Origin: CATQHS01 sp965203375
GTDB taxonomy: Bacteria > Actinomycetota > Acidimicrobiia > Acidimicrobiales > Aldehydirespiratoraceae
NCBI GenBank assembly: GCA_965203375.1
Contig: OZ241886.1
Coordinates: 3,410,001-3,474,000 of the forward strand
Direction of reading: 5' to 3'
DNA: 64,000 nt
A model generated the notes under the pieces. That model was not told where the DNA came from. It saw only the letters and a program-made list of their open reading frames with translations, and made no database searches. The position numbers and the translations under genes were made by a program. Shown in pieces: positions 1-8,064 of the stretch. Every line of letters starts with the position of its first letter. Within the stretch, counting starts at the first letter, position 1.

Positions 1-1521
1 GGGGCCGTCCACGTCCGGGTTCGTGTCCGGATCGTTCTGGGTCAGGGTGAAGGTGGCCCTGCCGTCAGCGCCGGTAGTGACCGTCTTCGTCCCGGTCCCC
101 GGAATCGCCCGGCCCGCCCCGGTAGGACTATGGATGCCGGTGGCCCACCACTGGTAGGACTGGCCGGAGATGCCAACGGGCTGACTGTTGGAGTCGACAA
201 GCTGGATGGTGACCGTCACCGTGGTGCCGTAGCGAACGAGGTTGTCGTTCTCGGCGTCGCCGGAGACGCTGGTGGTCACCCTGGCACTGGACGCAACCTG
301 CTGGGTGGTCACAGAGACCGAGGCGGCATCAGAGACCACCGAGCTGTCCATGGACAGATTCGCCTTGTTCCAGTCCAGCCTGTCGCCGACGGCGCCGGTC
401 CAAGCCCAAAACGTCGTGGGCTGGTTGACCGTCTCCGCGTCGACCGTGACATTGCCGCTGGGCTCGGTGACATCGTCATCGACCTCGATGACGCAGGCCC
501 CGCCGGCGCCTCTGACATCGCTCACCCTGGTGCTGCCCGAGGTCTGGCAGGTGCCGTCGGCCTTGAACGCCGCCGCCGCGTTCCGGTCCGCATACGAGAA
601 GACATCGACCGGGACGCTCTCCCTGATAGAGAAGTCGTTGCCGCGCACCGAAACCGATAGCGACAGCTCATCGGAAGCGGTCACCGCGGCCTTGTTAACC
701 TGCATGGTGAGCCCGGCCGGGCGGGCGTTGGTGTGAGCCAGCGCCCGAGTGATGAACGAAGCGGCCTGGCCCCGGGTGACCGACGCCGCCGGACCGAAAG
801 TCCCGTCGCCGCGGCCCGACACCACGCCCATCTCAGCCAGAGCCCGAATCGACTGATAAGCCGAATAAGTCGCCCCGCCGATATCGCGGAAATTCTCGTC
901 AATGGGGATCACCTGGGAATTCGTCGGCTTAGCCGGATCCCTCAAAGTCAAGCTGCGATCGACGTTGCGGGCGAGCGCCTTGCCGCCGGGGCCGACACGG
1001 GCATTGGTCAAGAACCCGGCCAAAGCCTCAACGACCACAGCCCGAGACACCACCCCGTTGGGATCAAACGTCGTAGCCGTGGTCCCGGTCATCACCCCCA
1101 AAGCCGCCATCTGGTTGATGGCCGCCTGGAACGAAGAGCTCAGATCCGAGATGTCGGTGAACCCCTGATCCGCAGCAGCGCCGAGCGTGACACCAGCCGG
1201 GCCCGAGGCCCGCTGCAGCATCACCGCCAACTGCCAGCGGGGGATCGTCCGATTCGGCGAGAACGTCGTAGCAGACGTGCCCCGAGTGATCCCGTAGTAA
1301 GCGATGCAGTTGATGGCCGCATCATGAGTGCTGCCAGTGGCCACATCGGTGAAACCCGCGTCAGCGGTAGCGGGACCCACGCAGGCCGAGTACACAGCCG
1401 TGCCGTCCGCAGTGCCCGGTGTCGCCGAAGCCGGCGAGGCGCCGACCGCGAGAACAGAAGCCACCATGGCGAACGCGCCCAACAGGGCCAGATGCGAACG
1501 CCTCTTCCTCAGCTCGGGCAT
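1..1521 (-). CDS. Secreted SLH-domain (S-layer homology) protein, 3' end outside window
   Basis: Surface protein probably held on the cell wall by its SLH domains; 507 codons are visible and the C-terminus lies beyond the window edge. Residues 1-33 are a signal peptide: basic MPELRKRRSH, a hydrophobic core, and likely cleavage after ASA. Three SLH domains follow at about residues 56-105, 119-170 and 210-262, opening with GFTDVA, GFTDIS and NFRDIG and carrying the T-F-x-P element. The remaining part is rich in Thr, Val and Asp and ends in an Ig-like (Big_1 type) segment. The start at 1521 has an AAGGAGG-like ribosome site. A second in-frame ATG at 1575, also behind AAGGAGG, would add 18 residues ahead of the signal peptide, so it is less likely. 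Confidence 0.9.
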   Translation of the reverse strand, partial: MPELRKRRSHLALLGAFAMVASVLAVGASPASATPGTADGTAVYSACVGPATADAGFTDVATGSTHDAAINCIAYYGITRGTSATTFSPNRTIPRWQLAVMLQRASGPAGVTLGAAADQGFTDISDLSSSFQAAINQMAALGVMTGTTATTFDPNGVVSRAVVVEALAGFLTNARVGPGGKALARNVDRSLTLRDPAKPTNSQVIPIDENFRDIGGATYSAYQSIRALAEMGVVSGRGDGTFGPAASVTRGQAASFITRALAHTNARPAGLTMQVNKAAVTASDELSLSVSVRGNDFSIRESVPVDVFSYADRNAAAAFKADGTCQTSGSTRVSDVRGAGGACVIEVDDDVTEPSGNVTVDAETVNQPTTFWAWTGAVGDRLDWNKANLSMDSSVVSDAASVSVTTQQVASSARVTTSVSGDAENDNLVRYGTTVTVTIQLVDSNSQPVGISGQSYQWWATGIHSPTGAGRAIPGTGTKTVTTGADGRATFTLTQNDPDTNPDVDGP

Positions 1522-1873
1522 GTGGCCCTCCTTTTTCTTGACTACCTGGGGCAGGTGCCCCTCTGGCTGGGGCATGTGCCCCTCCTTCCCTAGATTGGCC
1601 TCTGGCCGAACATGGTAACCCAACTCTAACACACCTTCAGGTCAATGGGTGACACTACCGTGCCACGATGCGTCGACCGCCGAATGGCTCAGCGCCCAAC
1701 TCATCGGCGCAACCGTAGCAAGCCGACAACGGCAAGGCAACCACCCACCGGCAAAAAGTGGGCCAGGGGCCGGCGGAGCAGGCGGACGGGGGCGGCGGAG
1801 CGGGTCGCAGGGGGGCGGCGGGGCGGGCGGCCAGGGGACGGCGGAGCGGGCGGTCGGGCCGCCGGGGGACGGG
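1522..1873. other. Intergenic stretch upstream of the SLH gene
   Basis: No gene is supported here. The part next to the SLH gene holds the second in-frame ATG with its own AAGGAGG site (about 1573-1590) and, further up, a TTGACC hexamer on the minus strand that could be a -35 box, though I see no well-spaced -10 partner. The part nearer 1750-1870 is a G/C-rich low-complexity tract following the stop of the glycosyltransferase gene. Confidence 0.5.
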
Positions 1874-4800
1874 TCAGGCCTCGACATCGGCGAGGGCCGG
1901 GCAGCGGCCGGGGCGGACCAGGTCGGCCTGGGCCAGGAAGTAGTCGTCGTCGGCGGGCCAGGTGTGGCCGACGCCGTGGCGGACGAGGACGTAGCCGGCG
2001 CCGTGGGTCCGGTAGATGCGGCCCCCGGTGCGGTCGACGTCTTTGATCAGAGCCTCGTCCACCCGGGCGGGCAGGGGTTGCCAGCCCCCGGCGGCGGCCA
2101 GGTCGGCGGCGGCCATCATCATGGTCCCGCCGGCGACGGTGGGGCGGCGGGAGAACCGCTCGCCTTTGCCGCCGAAGCGGTGGAGGGTGAGGTCGGAGGC
2201 GGCCAGGTAGACGTACTCGGCCCCCTTGGCCACCAGCTCGGCCCCGGAGTACTCGCGGGCCAGCACCAAGTCCCACACGTGCTCGGCGCCGTAAAGGTCG
2301 TCGTCGTCGAACTTGGTGAGCAGCGCCCCCTCCGCGGCGGCGGCGGCGGAGTCCAGCACCCGGCCCAGGGGGGCCTCGGCGCCCACCGGCACCACCCGGA
2401 CGGGGAGGCCCAGCCCGGCGGTGAGCTCAGAGAGGCGGGCGGGGTCGAAGCCGTCGCCGTGGAGGGCCAGCACCAGCTCCAGGCGGGGGTAGGTCTGGCG
2501 GGCCACGTTGGCGACGGCGGAGGCCAGCATGTCGGGCCGGCGGGTGGGCAGCAGCACCGACACCTCGGGCGGCCAGGACGGACGGGGGGCAGCGAGAGCG
2601 GGTGCGGAGGGGGCGGCGGAAGCGGGTGCGGGGGGGGCGGAGGCGGTCCCGGCGGGGCGGGCCTGGCGCGAGTGGTTGCGCAGGGCGGCCCGGCGCAAGC
2701 GGATGCTGATGAGCTCGCGGCAGCGGGCGTCGGCGGAGAGGGCGTCGGGGCGGGCCATCAGGTCGTGCAGCTCCGGGCCCAGGCACTCCCGCAGGCCGGG
2801 GTCGGAACGGGCGTCGGGGCCGGGGGCGTCAGGGCCGGGGCTCGAACCGTCGGGGGGGCGGGGGGCGTCGGAGGAGGCGTCGGCCAAGTACACGACTGCT
2901 CCCGAGGCGGCCAGCTCGGCCAGAGCGGCGGCCCGCTTCAGAGTCCCGTCGTGGAAGACGGCGACGTCGACCACACAGCGGGCCCGGCGCAGATCGGCGG
3001 GAGTGTCGGCCGGGCGGCGGGGCTTGACGGCCGCGCCGTCGGCGGCGCCGGGGGGGAGCAGCTCGGGCGGGCCCAGCGAGACCACGGCGTCGTCAAAGTC
3101 GGGGGTCCAGCCGACGGGGTTGACGGCGGTGAGGTCGAAGGCGGGAACCGACAGCCGGGGATCGGCGGAGGCGGGGGAAGAGGCGACGGAGGGGGCGGCG
3201 GCGGGGAGGGGGGGGCGGGTCAGCGAACCGGGCAGGGGGTTGCGGCGGCGGTGGATTCGCCACTTGACGGCGAAGGCGACCCAGAGGAGGAACAGCCTCA
3301 GATCCTCGGGCCGGCGGATCCGGGACAGCATCCGGGTCAGCTTGGCCAGCTTGTTCGACTCGGGATAGTTCACGGCCTTGGAGCCCAGGGCCCAGAACCT
3401 CAGCATGGAGGGCAGGAACCGGGCGTAGCGGCGGGTCAGCAGGCGGACCAGCACCGACCGGGGGCCGGAGGCCAGACCCAGTCCGGCGGGCGACATCTCC
3501 CTGATGCGGCCCACGTCGGCGATGGCCAGACCGGACCGGCGGGCCCGGTGCAGCACCCGGGTGCGGGCGATGCTGGCCTCGGCGCCGCCGCCGAGCCGGG
3601 CCACGGCGAGATCGGCCGAGTCCAAAGACCAGCGCATCCGGCGGACCAGCGGGTACTTGACGGGGGCCCCGGCCGGGACGGCGACGTGGAAGGGGGCGCA
3701 CGGGAAGCGGTCCAGGGCGCCGCCGGGAGGGCCGAACCGCACCCGGGGATCGGGGTCGAACTGGCGGCGCAGCCACTCCAGCTCGTCAGCGGCCAAATGG
3801 CCGGCGGCGGGGGCGGCGTCGGCGGGGGCGGGGCCGGCGGAATTGTCGGCGGTGTCGGCGGGGTCGGCGGGGGCGGGGGCGGTCTCCACCCATGCCACCA
3901 AGTCGTGGATGCCGCTGGCCAGCACCTGCTCGACGGTTCCGAAAACCTCCCCCAGCGGGCCCGGCCCGACGCTGACCACGTACTGGGGCACGGTGAAGCT
4001 GCGGCCGGCCCGATCCCGGCGGAAGCCGCTGTGGGCGATCAGATGGGCGGTCTTGGCGCGCTGGAGATCGAGGCTGGACTGCTCGGCGGGGCTGGGCGCG
4101 GCTCCGGGCCCCTGATGCCAGCAGAAGGCATCGCGAACCGGCACCAGCACGGCGCCGAGGGTGAAGGCCCGGAACCCGAACTCGATGTCCTCGGCCCCCC
4201 ACTGGGTGAAGGTCTCGTCGAAACCGCCCACGAGATCGTAGAACCGCCGGGATATGCCGAAGTTGCCGCCGGTCACCACCCGGAACATGTCGTCGGACCA
4301 GTAAGTGAGATCGGCGGTGCGGGCCATGTGGAAATCGATCCACTCGGGGCGCTCGACGGGACGGCCCGCGAACAGGTCGGCCAGCGACCCGGACCGGGAC
4401 CGCACCGCGGCCGGGCGGAGATCGACCGACTCCACATGGGCCCGGAAGCCGATCGACAACACATCGGAGGCGGCGTGGTGCCAGCGGGCGTGGGCGGCCA
4501 GCCAGGCGGCCTCGGGCATCATGTCGCAGTCGAGGAAGGCCAGGATCTCGCCGGCGGCGGCCCGGGCCCCGGTGTTGCGGGCCCGGGCCAGGCCGAAACC
4601 GCGGTCGGGCTGATGCACCACCCGCACGGTCAGCGGGCTGTCGGCGACCGGGGCCAAGGGCGGGTCGGAGCCGTCGTCCACCACCACCACCTCGAACAGG
4701 TCGCGGGGGTAGGTCTGGCCCTCCAGCGCGGCCAGGGTGAGGGCCAGCGCCTCGGGGGCCTGGTAGTAGGGCACCACCACGGTGGCCGAGCGCCGAGGCG

Positions 4801-5011
4801 CCCAGTCCTCGGGCGGGACGGGCAGCGAGGGCCAGTCGTTGCCCCACACCCGGGCGGGAGGCGGCTCGGTCGGCGCGCTCGGGTCGGCGGGGGTCGGGGT
4901 CGGCTCGGTCACCCGGGCGGCGGCCTCGGCGGGAGGCGGCTCGGTCACCCGGGCGGCGGGGGTCGGGGCGGTCGCTTGGGCGGCGGCCTCGGCGGGAGGC
5001 GGCTCGGTCAC
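1874..5011 (-). CDS. Bifunctional family-2 glycosyltransferase (two GT-A domains)
   Basis: Predicted cytoplasmic or membrane-associated transferase building a surface polysaccharide. The 1045-residue protein has two GT2-like domains. The first, about residues 70-300, begins SATVVVPYYQ and has VVVDDGSD, FLDCDMMPE (the D-x-D) and a GT27-type C-terminal part with GGFDETFTQWGAEDIEFG. The second, from about residue 815 to the end, begins PEVSVLLPTRRP and has KFDDDDLYG. The start chosen is GTG at 5011, which overlaps the stop of the upstream membrane glycosyltransferase as GTGA. The N-terminus is low-complexity and contains in-frame copies of VTEPPPAEAA, each repeating the DNA around the start codon. 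Acceptor and donor sugars cannot be told from sequence. Confidence 0.85.
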   Translation of the reverse strand: MTEPPPAEAAAQATAPTPAARVTEPPPAEAAARVTEPTPTPADPSAPTEPPPARVWGNDWPSLPVPPEDWAPRRSATVVVPYYQAPEALALTLAALEGQTYPRDLFEVVVVDDGSDPPLAPVADSPLTVRVVHQPDRGFGLARARNTGARAAAGEILAFLDCDMMPEAAWLAAHARWHHAASDVLSIGFRAHVESVDLRPAAVRSRSGSLADLFAGRPVERPEWIDFHMARTADLTYWSDDMFRVVTGGNFGISRRFYDLVGGFDETFTQWGAEDIEFGFRAFTLGAVLVPVRDAFCWHQGPGAAPSPAEQSSLDLQRAKTAHLIAHSGFRRDRAGRSFTVPQYVVSVGPGPLGEVFGTVEQVLASGIHDLVAWVETAPAPADPADTADNSAGPAPADAAPAAGHLAADELEWLRRQFDPDPRVRFGPPGGALDRFPCAPFHVAVPAGAPVKYPLVRRMRWSLDSADLAVARLGGGAEASIARTRVLHRARRSGLAIADVGRIREMSPAGLGLASGPRSVLVRLLTRRYARFLPSMLRFWALGSKAVNYPESNKLAKLTRMLSRIRRPEDLRLFLLWVAFAVKWRIHRRRNPLPGSLTRPPLPAAAPSVASSPASADPRLSVPAFDLTAVNPVGWTPDFDDAVVSLGPPELLPPGAADGAAVKPRRPADTPADLRRARCVVDVAVFHDGTLKRAAALAELAASGAVVYLADASSDAPRPPDGSSPGPDAPGPDARSDPGLRECLGPELHDLMARPDALSADARCRELISIRLRRAALRNHSRQARPAGTASAPPAPASAAPSAPALAAPRPSWPPEVSVLLPTRRPDMLASAVANVARQTYPRLELVLALHGDGFDPARLSELTAGLGLPVRVVPVGAEAPLGRVLDSAAAAAEGALLTKFDDDDLYGAEHVWDLVLAREYSGAELVAKGAEYVYLAASDLTLHRFGGKGERFSRRPTVAGGTMMMAAADLAAAGGWQPLPARVDEALIKDVDRTGGRIYRTHGAGYVLVRHGVGHTWPADDDYFLAQADLVRPGRCPALADVEA

Positions 5012-5021
5012 CCGGGCGGCG
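4895..5021. repeat. Tandem copies of the gene-junction sequence, in frame
   Basis: The block GGCTCGGTCACCCGGGCGG, which is the complement of the GTGA stop-start overlap between the two glycosyltransferase genes, recurs about four times. Downstream copies are read in frame and give the V-T-E-P repeats at the N-terminus of the bifunctional glycosyltransferase. Confidence 0.75.
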
Positions 5022-6537
5022 GGGCGGTCAGAGACCGGGCCGGGATCAGCCGGTAGCGGCCCTCGGCCACCTCGCCGGAGACGGGGGCGGCGGGGACCCG
5101 GCCGGCCAGGAAGTCGGGCAGGCGGTCGGCGCGGACCAGCACCAAGTCGCCGTCGGCCACATCGGCCAGGCGGGGCCGGGTGAGCTTCCAGGCGGGCACG
5201 TCCAAATAGTAGGACGCCCACCGGGGAGTGGGCATCTCAGGCGCCACCCACAAGGTGGGCGACCCGAGACCGGGGGCGGCCGCCTCGACGACCGATCCAG
5301 TCGCCTCGACGACGGCCCCGGCGCCGGCCGGATCGGTCAGATAGGCGTCGCGGACCGGGCCGGTGACCAACCGGAAGGCGGAGACGGCGATCACCGCGGC
5401 GGCCAGAACGGCGGCGGCCACGCTCAGGCGGACCAGGCCCAAGCGGCCGCGGACCAGGCGGCGGGCGGCGTCGGCCAGGGCGGCCAGCCCGATGGTGGTG
5501 GGGGCCAGCCACGGGAAGTTCCACAACCGGTGGACCCAGGCCCCCTGGCGGAGGCCGAAAGTCCAAGCGGCGGCCACGGCCAGGGTGACGGCGGCGGCCG
5601 GGCGGGTGCGGCGGTCGGCGAGGGCGGCGATCAGGGCCGGGGCGACCAGCCAGCGCAGCCAGGCCGGGGTGAAATCGGAGGCGAAGCGCCACTGGCGGGA
5701 GAGGAACTCGCCGAGGCCGCCCACGGACGGGTCGGTGCGGAGGGTCACCTGGTCGCCCAGTTCGGCCGGGGCGGCGGCGTTGAGAATCCAGGCCGCGGTG
5801 ACGGCGGCGCCGACGACGGCCCCGGCCGCCACCCAGCGCAGGGCGGGCGAGCGGGCCCCGGCGGCGGTCCACAGCCACAGCACCAGCAGGCCCACGGCGG
5901 CCATGGCGATCCACGACTGCATGGCGGCCAGGGCGGAGACGGCGGCGGCGGCGGCCAGCAGCCTGCGGGACGGGCGGGGGGCGTCGCGGAGATGGGCGAC
6001 CACAGCGGTGGCCGCCACCACCAGCGAGAAGCCCACCCCGAGACGTCCATATATATAGAAGAAGCCGGTGGCGGCCATGGCCCCCAGCGCCAGCAGGATC
6101 GGGCCCCACTCCAGGCCCCGGCCCCGCAGCAGGGCGGCCATGAACAACACGGTGGCGGCGCCGGTGGCGAACCCGGCCAGCCGCAGGGCGGCGAGGTTGT
6201 CGCCGAGCAGGCCGACCGAGGCCACGGTGACGAACACCTGAAGCGGCGGATGGTGGGCGTAGGTGACAGCGGCGTCGGGGGGCTCCTCGCCGGGGGCGAC
6301 CCCGAAGCCGGAGCGGATGTAAGGGTCGACCCGGGCCCCGAAATCGGAGGCGGCCGGGCCCAGCTCCCAGTAGTTGCGGGCCTGGAGGCCGTAGCGGGCC
6401 AGGATGCGGCCGTCGTCGCTGTCGCCCAGGGGCAGGTTCAGGTCGGGCAGCCACATGGCCAGGACGGCGACGGCCATCAGCGCGGCGGCGGTCCACCCCG
6501 ACCGCAGACGGGGCGGGATGCGACCGGTCAACGACAT
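5008..6537 (-). CDS. Polytopic GT39-like glycosyltransferase (ArnT/PMT type)
   Basis: Integral membrane protein of 509 residues, probably transferring sugar from a polyprenyl-phosphate donor (GT-C fold). After one N-terminal membrane helix (TAAALMAVAVLAMWLP) comes a periplasmic loop with GDSDDGR, matching the acidic motif of this family, then YAHHPPLQVFV, the typical H-P-P-L segment before the next helix. Around ten further hydrophobic segments follow, and the C-terminal tail is soluble. Its stop overlaps the GTG of the two-domain glycosyltransferase by four bases, so the two are co-translated and likely work in one glycan pathway. The family assignment is firm at the fold level; substrate is unknown. 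Confidence 0.82.
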   Translation of the reverse strand: MSLTGRIPPRLRSGWTAAALMAVAVLAMWLPDLNLPLGDSDDGRILARYGLQARNYWELGPAASDFGARVDPYIRSGFGVAPGEEPPDAAVTYAHHPPLQVFVTVASVGLLGDNLAALRLAGFATGAATVLFMAALLRGRGLEWGPILLALGAMAATGFFYIYGRLGVGFSLVVAATAVVAHLRDAPRPSRRLLAAAAAVSALAAMQSWIAMAAVGLLVLWLWTAAGARSPALRWVAAGAVVGAAVTAAWILNAAAPAELGDQVTLRTDPSVGGLGEFLSRQWRFASDFTPAWLRWLVAPALIAALADRRTRPAAAVTLAVAAAWTFGLRQGAWVHRLWNFPWLAPTTIGLAALADAARRLVRGRLGLVRLSVAAAVLAAAVIAVSAFRLVTGPVRDAYLTDPAGAGAVVEATGSVVEAAAPGLGSPTLWVAPEMPTPRWASYYLDVPAWKLTRPRLADVADGDLVLVRADRLPDFLAGRVPAAPVSGEVAEGRYRLIPARSLTAPPPG

Positions 6538-6616
6538 CAGCCGGAAGGTTACGGCCCATCACGGGCCCGTTCGGGGTTAGGGTTGGGAGTTGGGCCGCCG
6601 GGCCCCAGGCGGGCCG

Positions 6617-6760
6617 CTACCGCTCGCCCGACATCTTGACGTCGTCGAGCTTGTCAAGGGCTTTGTCGGTGGCCTTGCGGATGGCATGCGGCAGCCACCA
6701 CACCAAAAAGAATGCGACCGCATTCGCAAAAACAAGAGCTACGAGGAGAGCTACCTCCAC
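6617..6760 (-). CDS. Small single-pass membrane protein (47 aa)
   Basis: A GTG-started reading frame of 47 codons encodes one clear transmembrane helix (VALLVALVFANAVAFFLVWWLP, residues about 2-24) followed by a charged, Lys/Asp-rich amphipathic tail ending VKMSGER. It lies 76 bases downstream of the membrane coiled-coil gene on the same strand and could be co-transcribed. The ribosome site is weak, and a longer reading frame in the same phase runs across the neighbouring gene without being protein-like there, so the start is the main uncertainty. No family recognised. Confidence 0.45.
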   Translation of the reverse strand: MEVALLVALVFANAVAFFLVWWLPHAIRKATDKALDKLDDVKMSGER

Positions 6761-6836
6761 ACCGGCCAACCTAACCGCTCGACGCGACAGGCGGGCCGTC
6801 GAGTGCTCGTAGTCGAAGACGGCAGCATGACGGGGA

Positions 6837-7157
6837 TCAGGCCGCCTGAGGCGGGGGGTCGGCGCGGCCCTCCAGATAGGCCACTCGCTCCCGCACATCG
6901 GCGAGCATGACATTGGTGTCGTCGATCTTGGCGTTGAGCTGGGAGAACGAGGTGTCGATCTTGGCGTTGAGCTGGGCCGCCTGGGTGTCGATCTTGGCGT
7001 TGAGCTGGGAGAACGAGGTGTCGATCTTGGTGTCAAGCCGGGCACCGAGTTTGTCGCTCGATTCGGAGATGGCTTGGGGGACGCGCCAAGCCATGGCGAT
7101 CATGACCATGACCAAGGCACTGACCAGTCCGAAGAGTGCTGTAACCACAATCGACAT
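6837..7157 (-). CDS. Small membrane-anchored coiled-coil protein
   Basis: The 106-residue product has one N-terminal transmembrane helix (TALFGLVSALVMVMIAMAW) and then a coiled coil built of near-identical 11-residue repeats of the type TxFSQLNAKID / TQAAQLNAKID, which suggests an oligomeric stalk. Two more proteins of the same plan occur at 19414-19944 and 48019-48453. The predicted -10 box overlaps the ATG used here, so if that promoter is real, translation may start leaderless at the GTG four codons in (7148). No enzymatic domain is visible; function unknown. Confidence 0.7.
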   Translation of the reverse strand: MSIVVTALFGLVSALVMVMIAMAWRVPQAISESSDKLGARLDTKIDTSFSQLNAKIDTQAAQLNAKIDTSFSQLNAKIDDTNVMLADVRERVAYLEGRADPPPQAA

Positions 7158-7184
7158 CGTAGCATTTCAATCCGGGGCTTGCAA
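7156..7184 (-). promoter_or_regulatory. Predicted sigma-70-type promoter of the coiled-coil gene
   Basis: Minus-strand -35 TTGCAA (7179-7184), 17-base spacer, -10 TACGAT (7156-7161). The -10 overlaps the first ATG of the gene, implying a leaderless transcript starting near the in-frame GTG at 7148. Confidence 0.45.
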
Positions 7185-7197
7185 CCTCGCCGTCTTT

Positions 7198-7223
7198 TTA
7201 ATTCAGCGGGTTAATTCAGCGGG
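7198..7223. repeat. 13-bp tandem direct repeat
   Basis: TTAATTCAGCGGG occurs twice without a gap, between the coiled-coil promoter and the end of coxM. It is AT-rich compared with its surroundings. Confidence 0.7.
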
Positions 7224-7245
7224 CGAGCCCCGGGCGGGGTCGGGG

Positions 7246-8064
7246 TCAGGGGACTCCGGCGGCGGTTAGGGCTCGGCGGGTCAGGACCCGGGCCAGGTGG
7301 CGGCGGAAGTCGGCGTCGGCGTTCAGGTCGGCGGGCGGATCGAGACCCTCGGCGGCCAGGGCGGCGGCGTCGGCGGCAGTGGCGCCGTCGGCCAAGGCCT
7401 GCTCGACGGCGGCGGCCCGGACCGGGGTGGAGCCCATGTTCACCAGGGCCACGCCCGAGCCGCCGTCGGCCACCACCGCCCCGACGATGGCCCAGTCCTG
7501 GGCCCGGCGGTTGAACTTCTGATAGTTCCAGCCCCCGGTCGAGGCCGGGACCCGCACCTCCACCAGCATCTCGTCGGGGGCCAGCGCCGACTCGAACCAG
7601 CCGGAGAAGAAATCGGCGGCGGCGATCTCCCGCTCGCCGCCGGGGCCGCGGGCCACCATCGAGCCCCCCAGGGCCAGCACGGCCGCGGGCAGGTCCGAGG
7701 CCGGGTCGGCGTGGGCCAGCGTGCCCCCCAGCGTGCCCCGGTGGCGCACGGCCGGGTCGCCCACCTCGGCGGCCACCGCGGCCAGCAGCGGGCAGTGCTC
7801 GGCCAGCACCCCGGAATGCTCCAGCTCGCTGTGGCGGGTGAGGGCCCCGACGGCCACCGTGCCGTTGCGACGCTCGATGTAGCGCAGATCGTCGAGGCGG
7901 CCCACGTCCACCAGCACCGAAGGAGCGGCCAGCCGGTAGCGCATCATGGGGATGAGGCTGTGGCCCCCGGCCAGGAGCTTGGCCTCGTCGCCGTGCCGCT
8001 GCAGCAGCTCCACGGCGTGAGTGGCCGACTCGGCCACCTCGTAATCGAAAGCGGCGGGGATCAT
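7246..8064 (-). CDS. coxM: CO-dehydrogenase-like medium subunit, FAD-binding
   Basis: FAD-binding electron-transfer subunit (272 residues) of a molybdenum hydroxylase of the xanthine oxidase/CO dehydrogenase family. It opens with the typical PAAFDYEVAESATHAVELL and carries the FAD loops AGGHSLIPMM (about residues 31-40) and GTLGGTLAHADPASDLP. Its ATG overlaps the stop of coxL as ATGA, so the three subunits are translated together in the order S-L-M. Cytoplasmic, passing electrons from the iron-sulfur subunit to FAD and a quinone or other acceptor. The true substrate depends on the large subunit. Confidence 0.9.
   Translation of the reverse strand: MIPAAFDYEVAESATHAVELLQRHGDEAKLLAGGHSLIPMMRYRLAAPSVLVDVGRLDDLRYIERRNGTVAVGALTRHSELEHSGVLAEHCPLLAAVAAEVGDPAVRHRGTLGGTLAHADPASDLPAAVLALGGSMVARGPGGEREIAAADFFSGWFESALAPDEMLVEVRVPASTGGWNYQKFNRRAQDWAIVGAVVADGGSGVALVNMGSTPVRAAAVEQALADGATAADAAALAAEGLDPPADLNADADFRRHLARVLTRRALTAAGVP

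Noticed and set aside
1649..5056. 1135-codon plus-strand reading frame opposite the glycosyltransferase
   Set aside because: Gly/Gln/His-rich mirror of a high-GC minus-strand gene with clear motifs; it is a codon-bias shadow.
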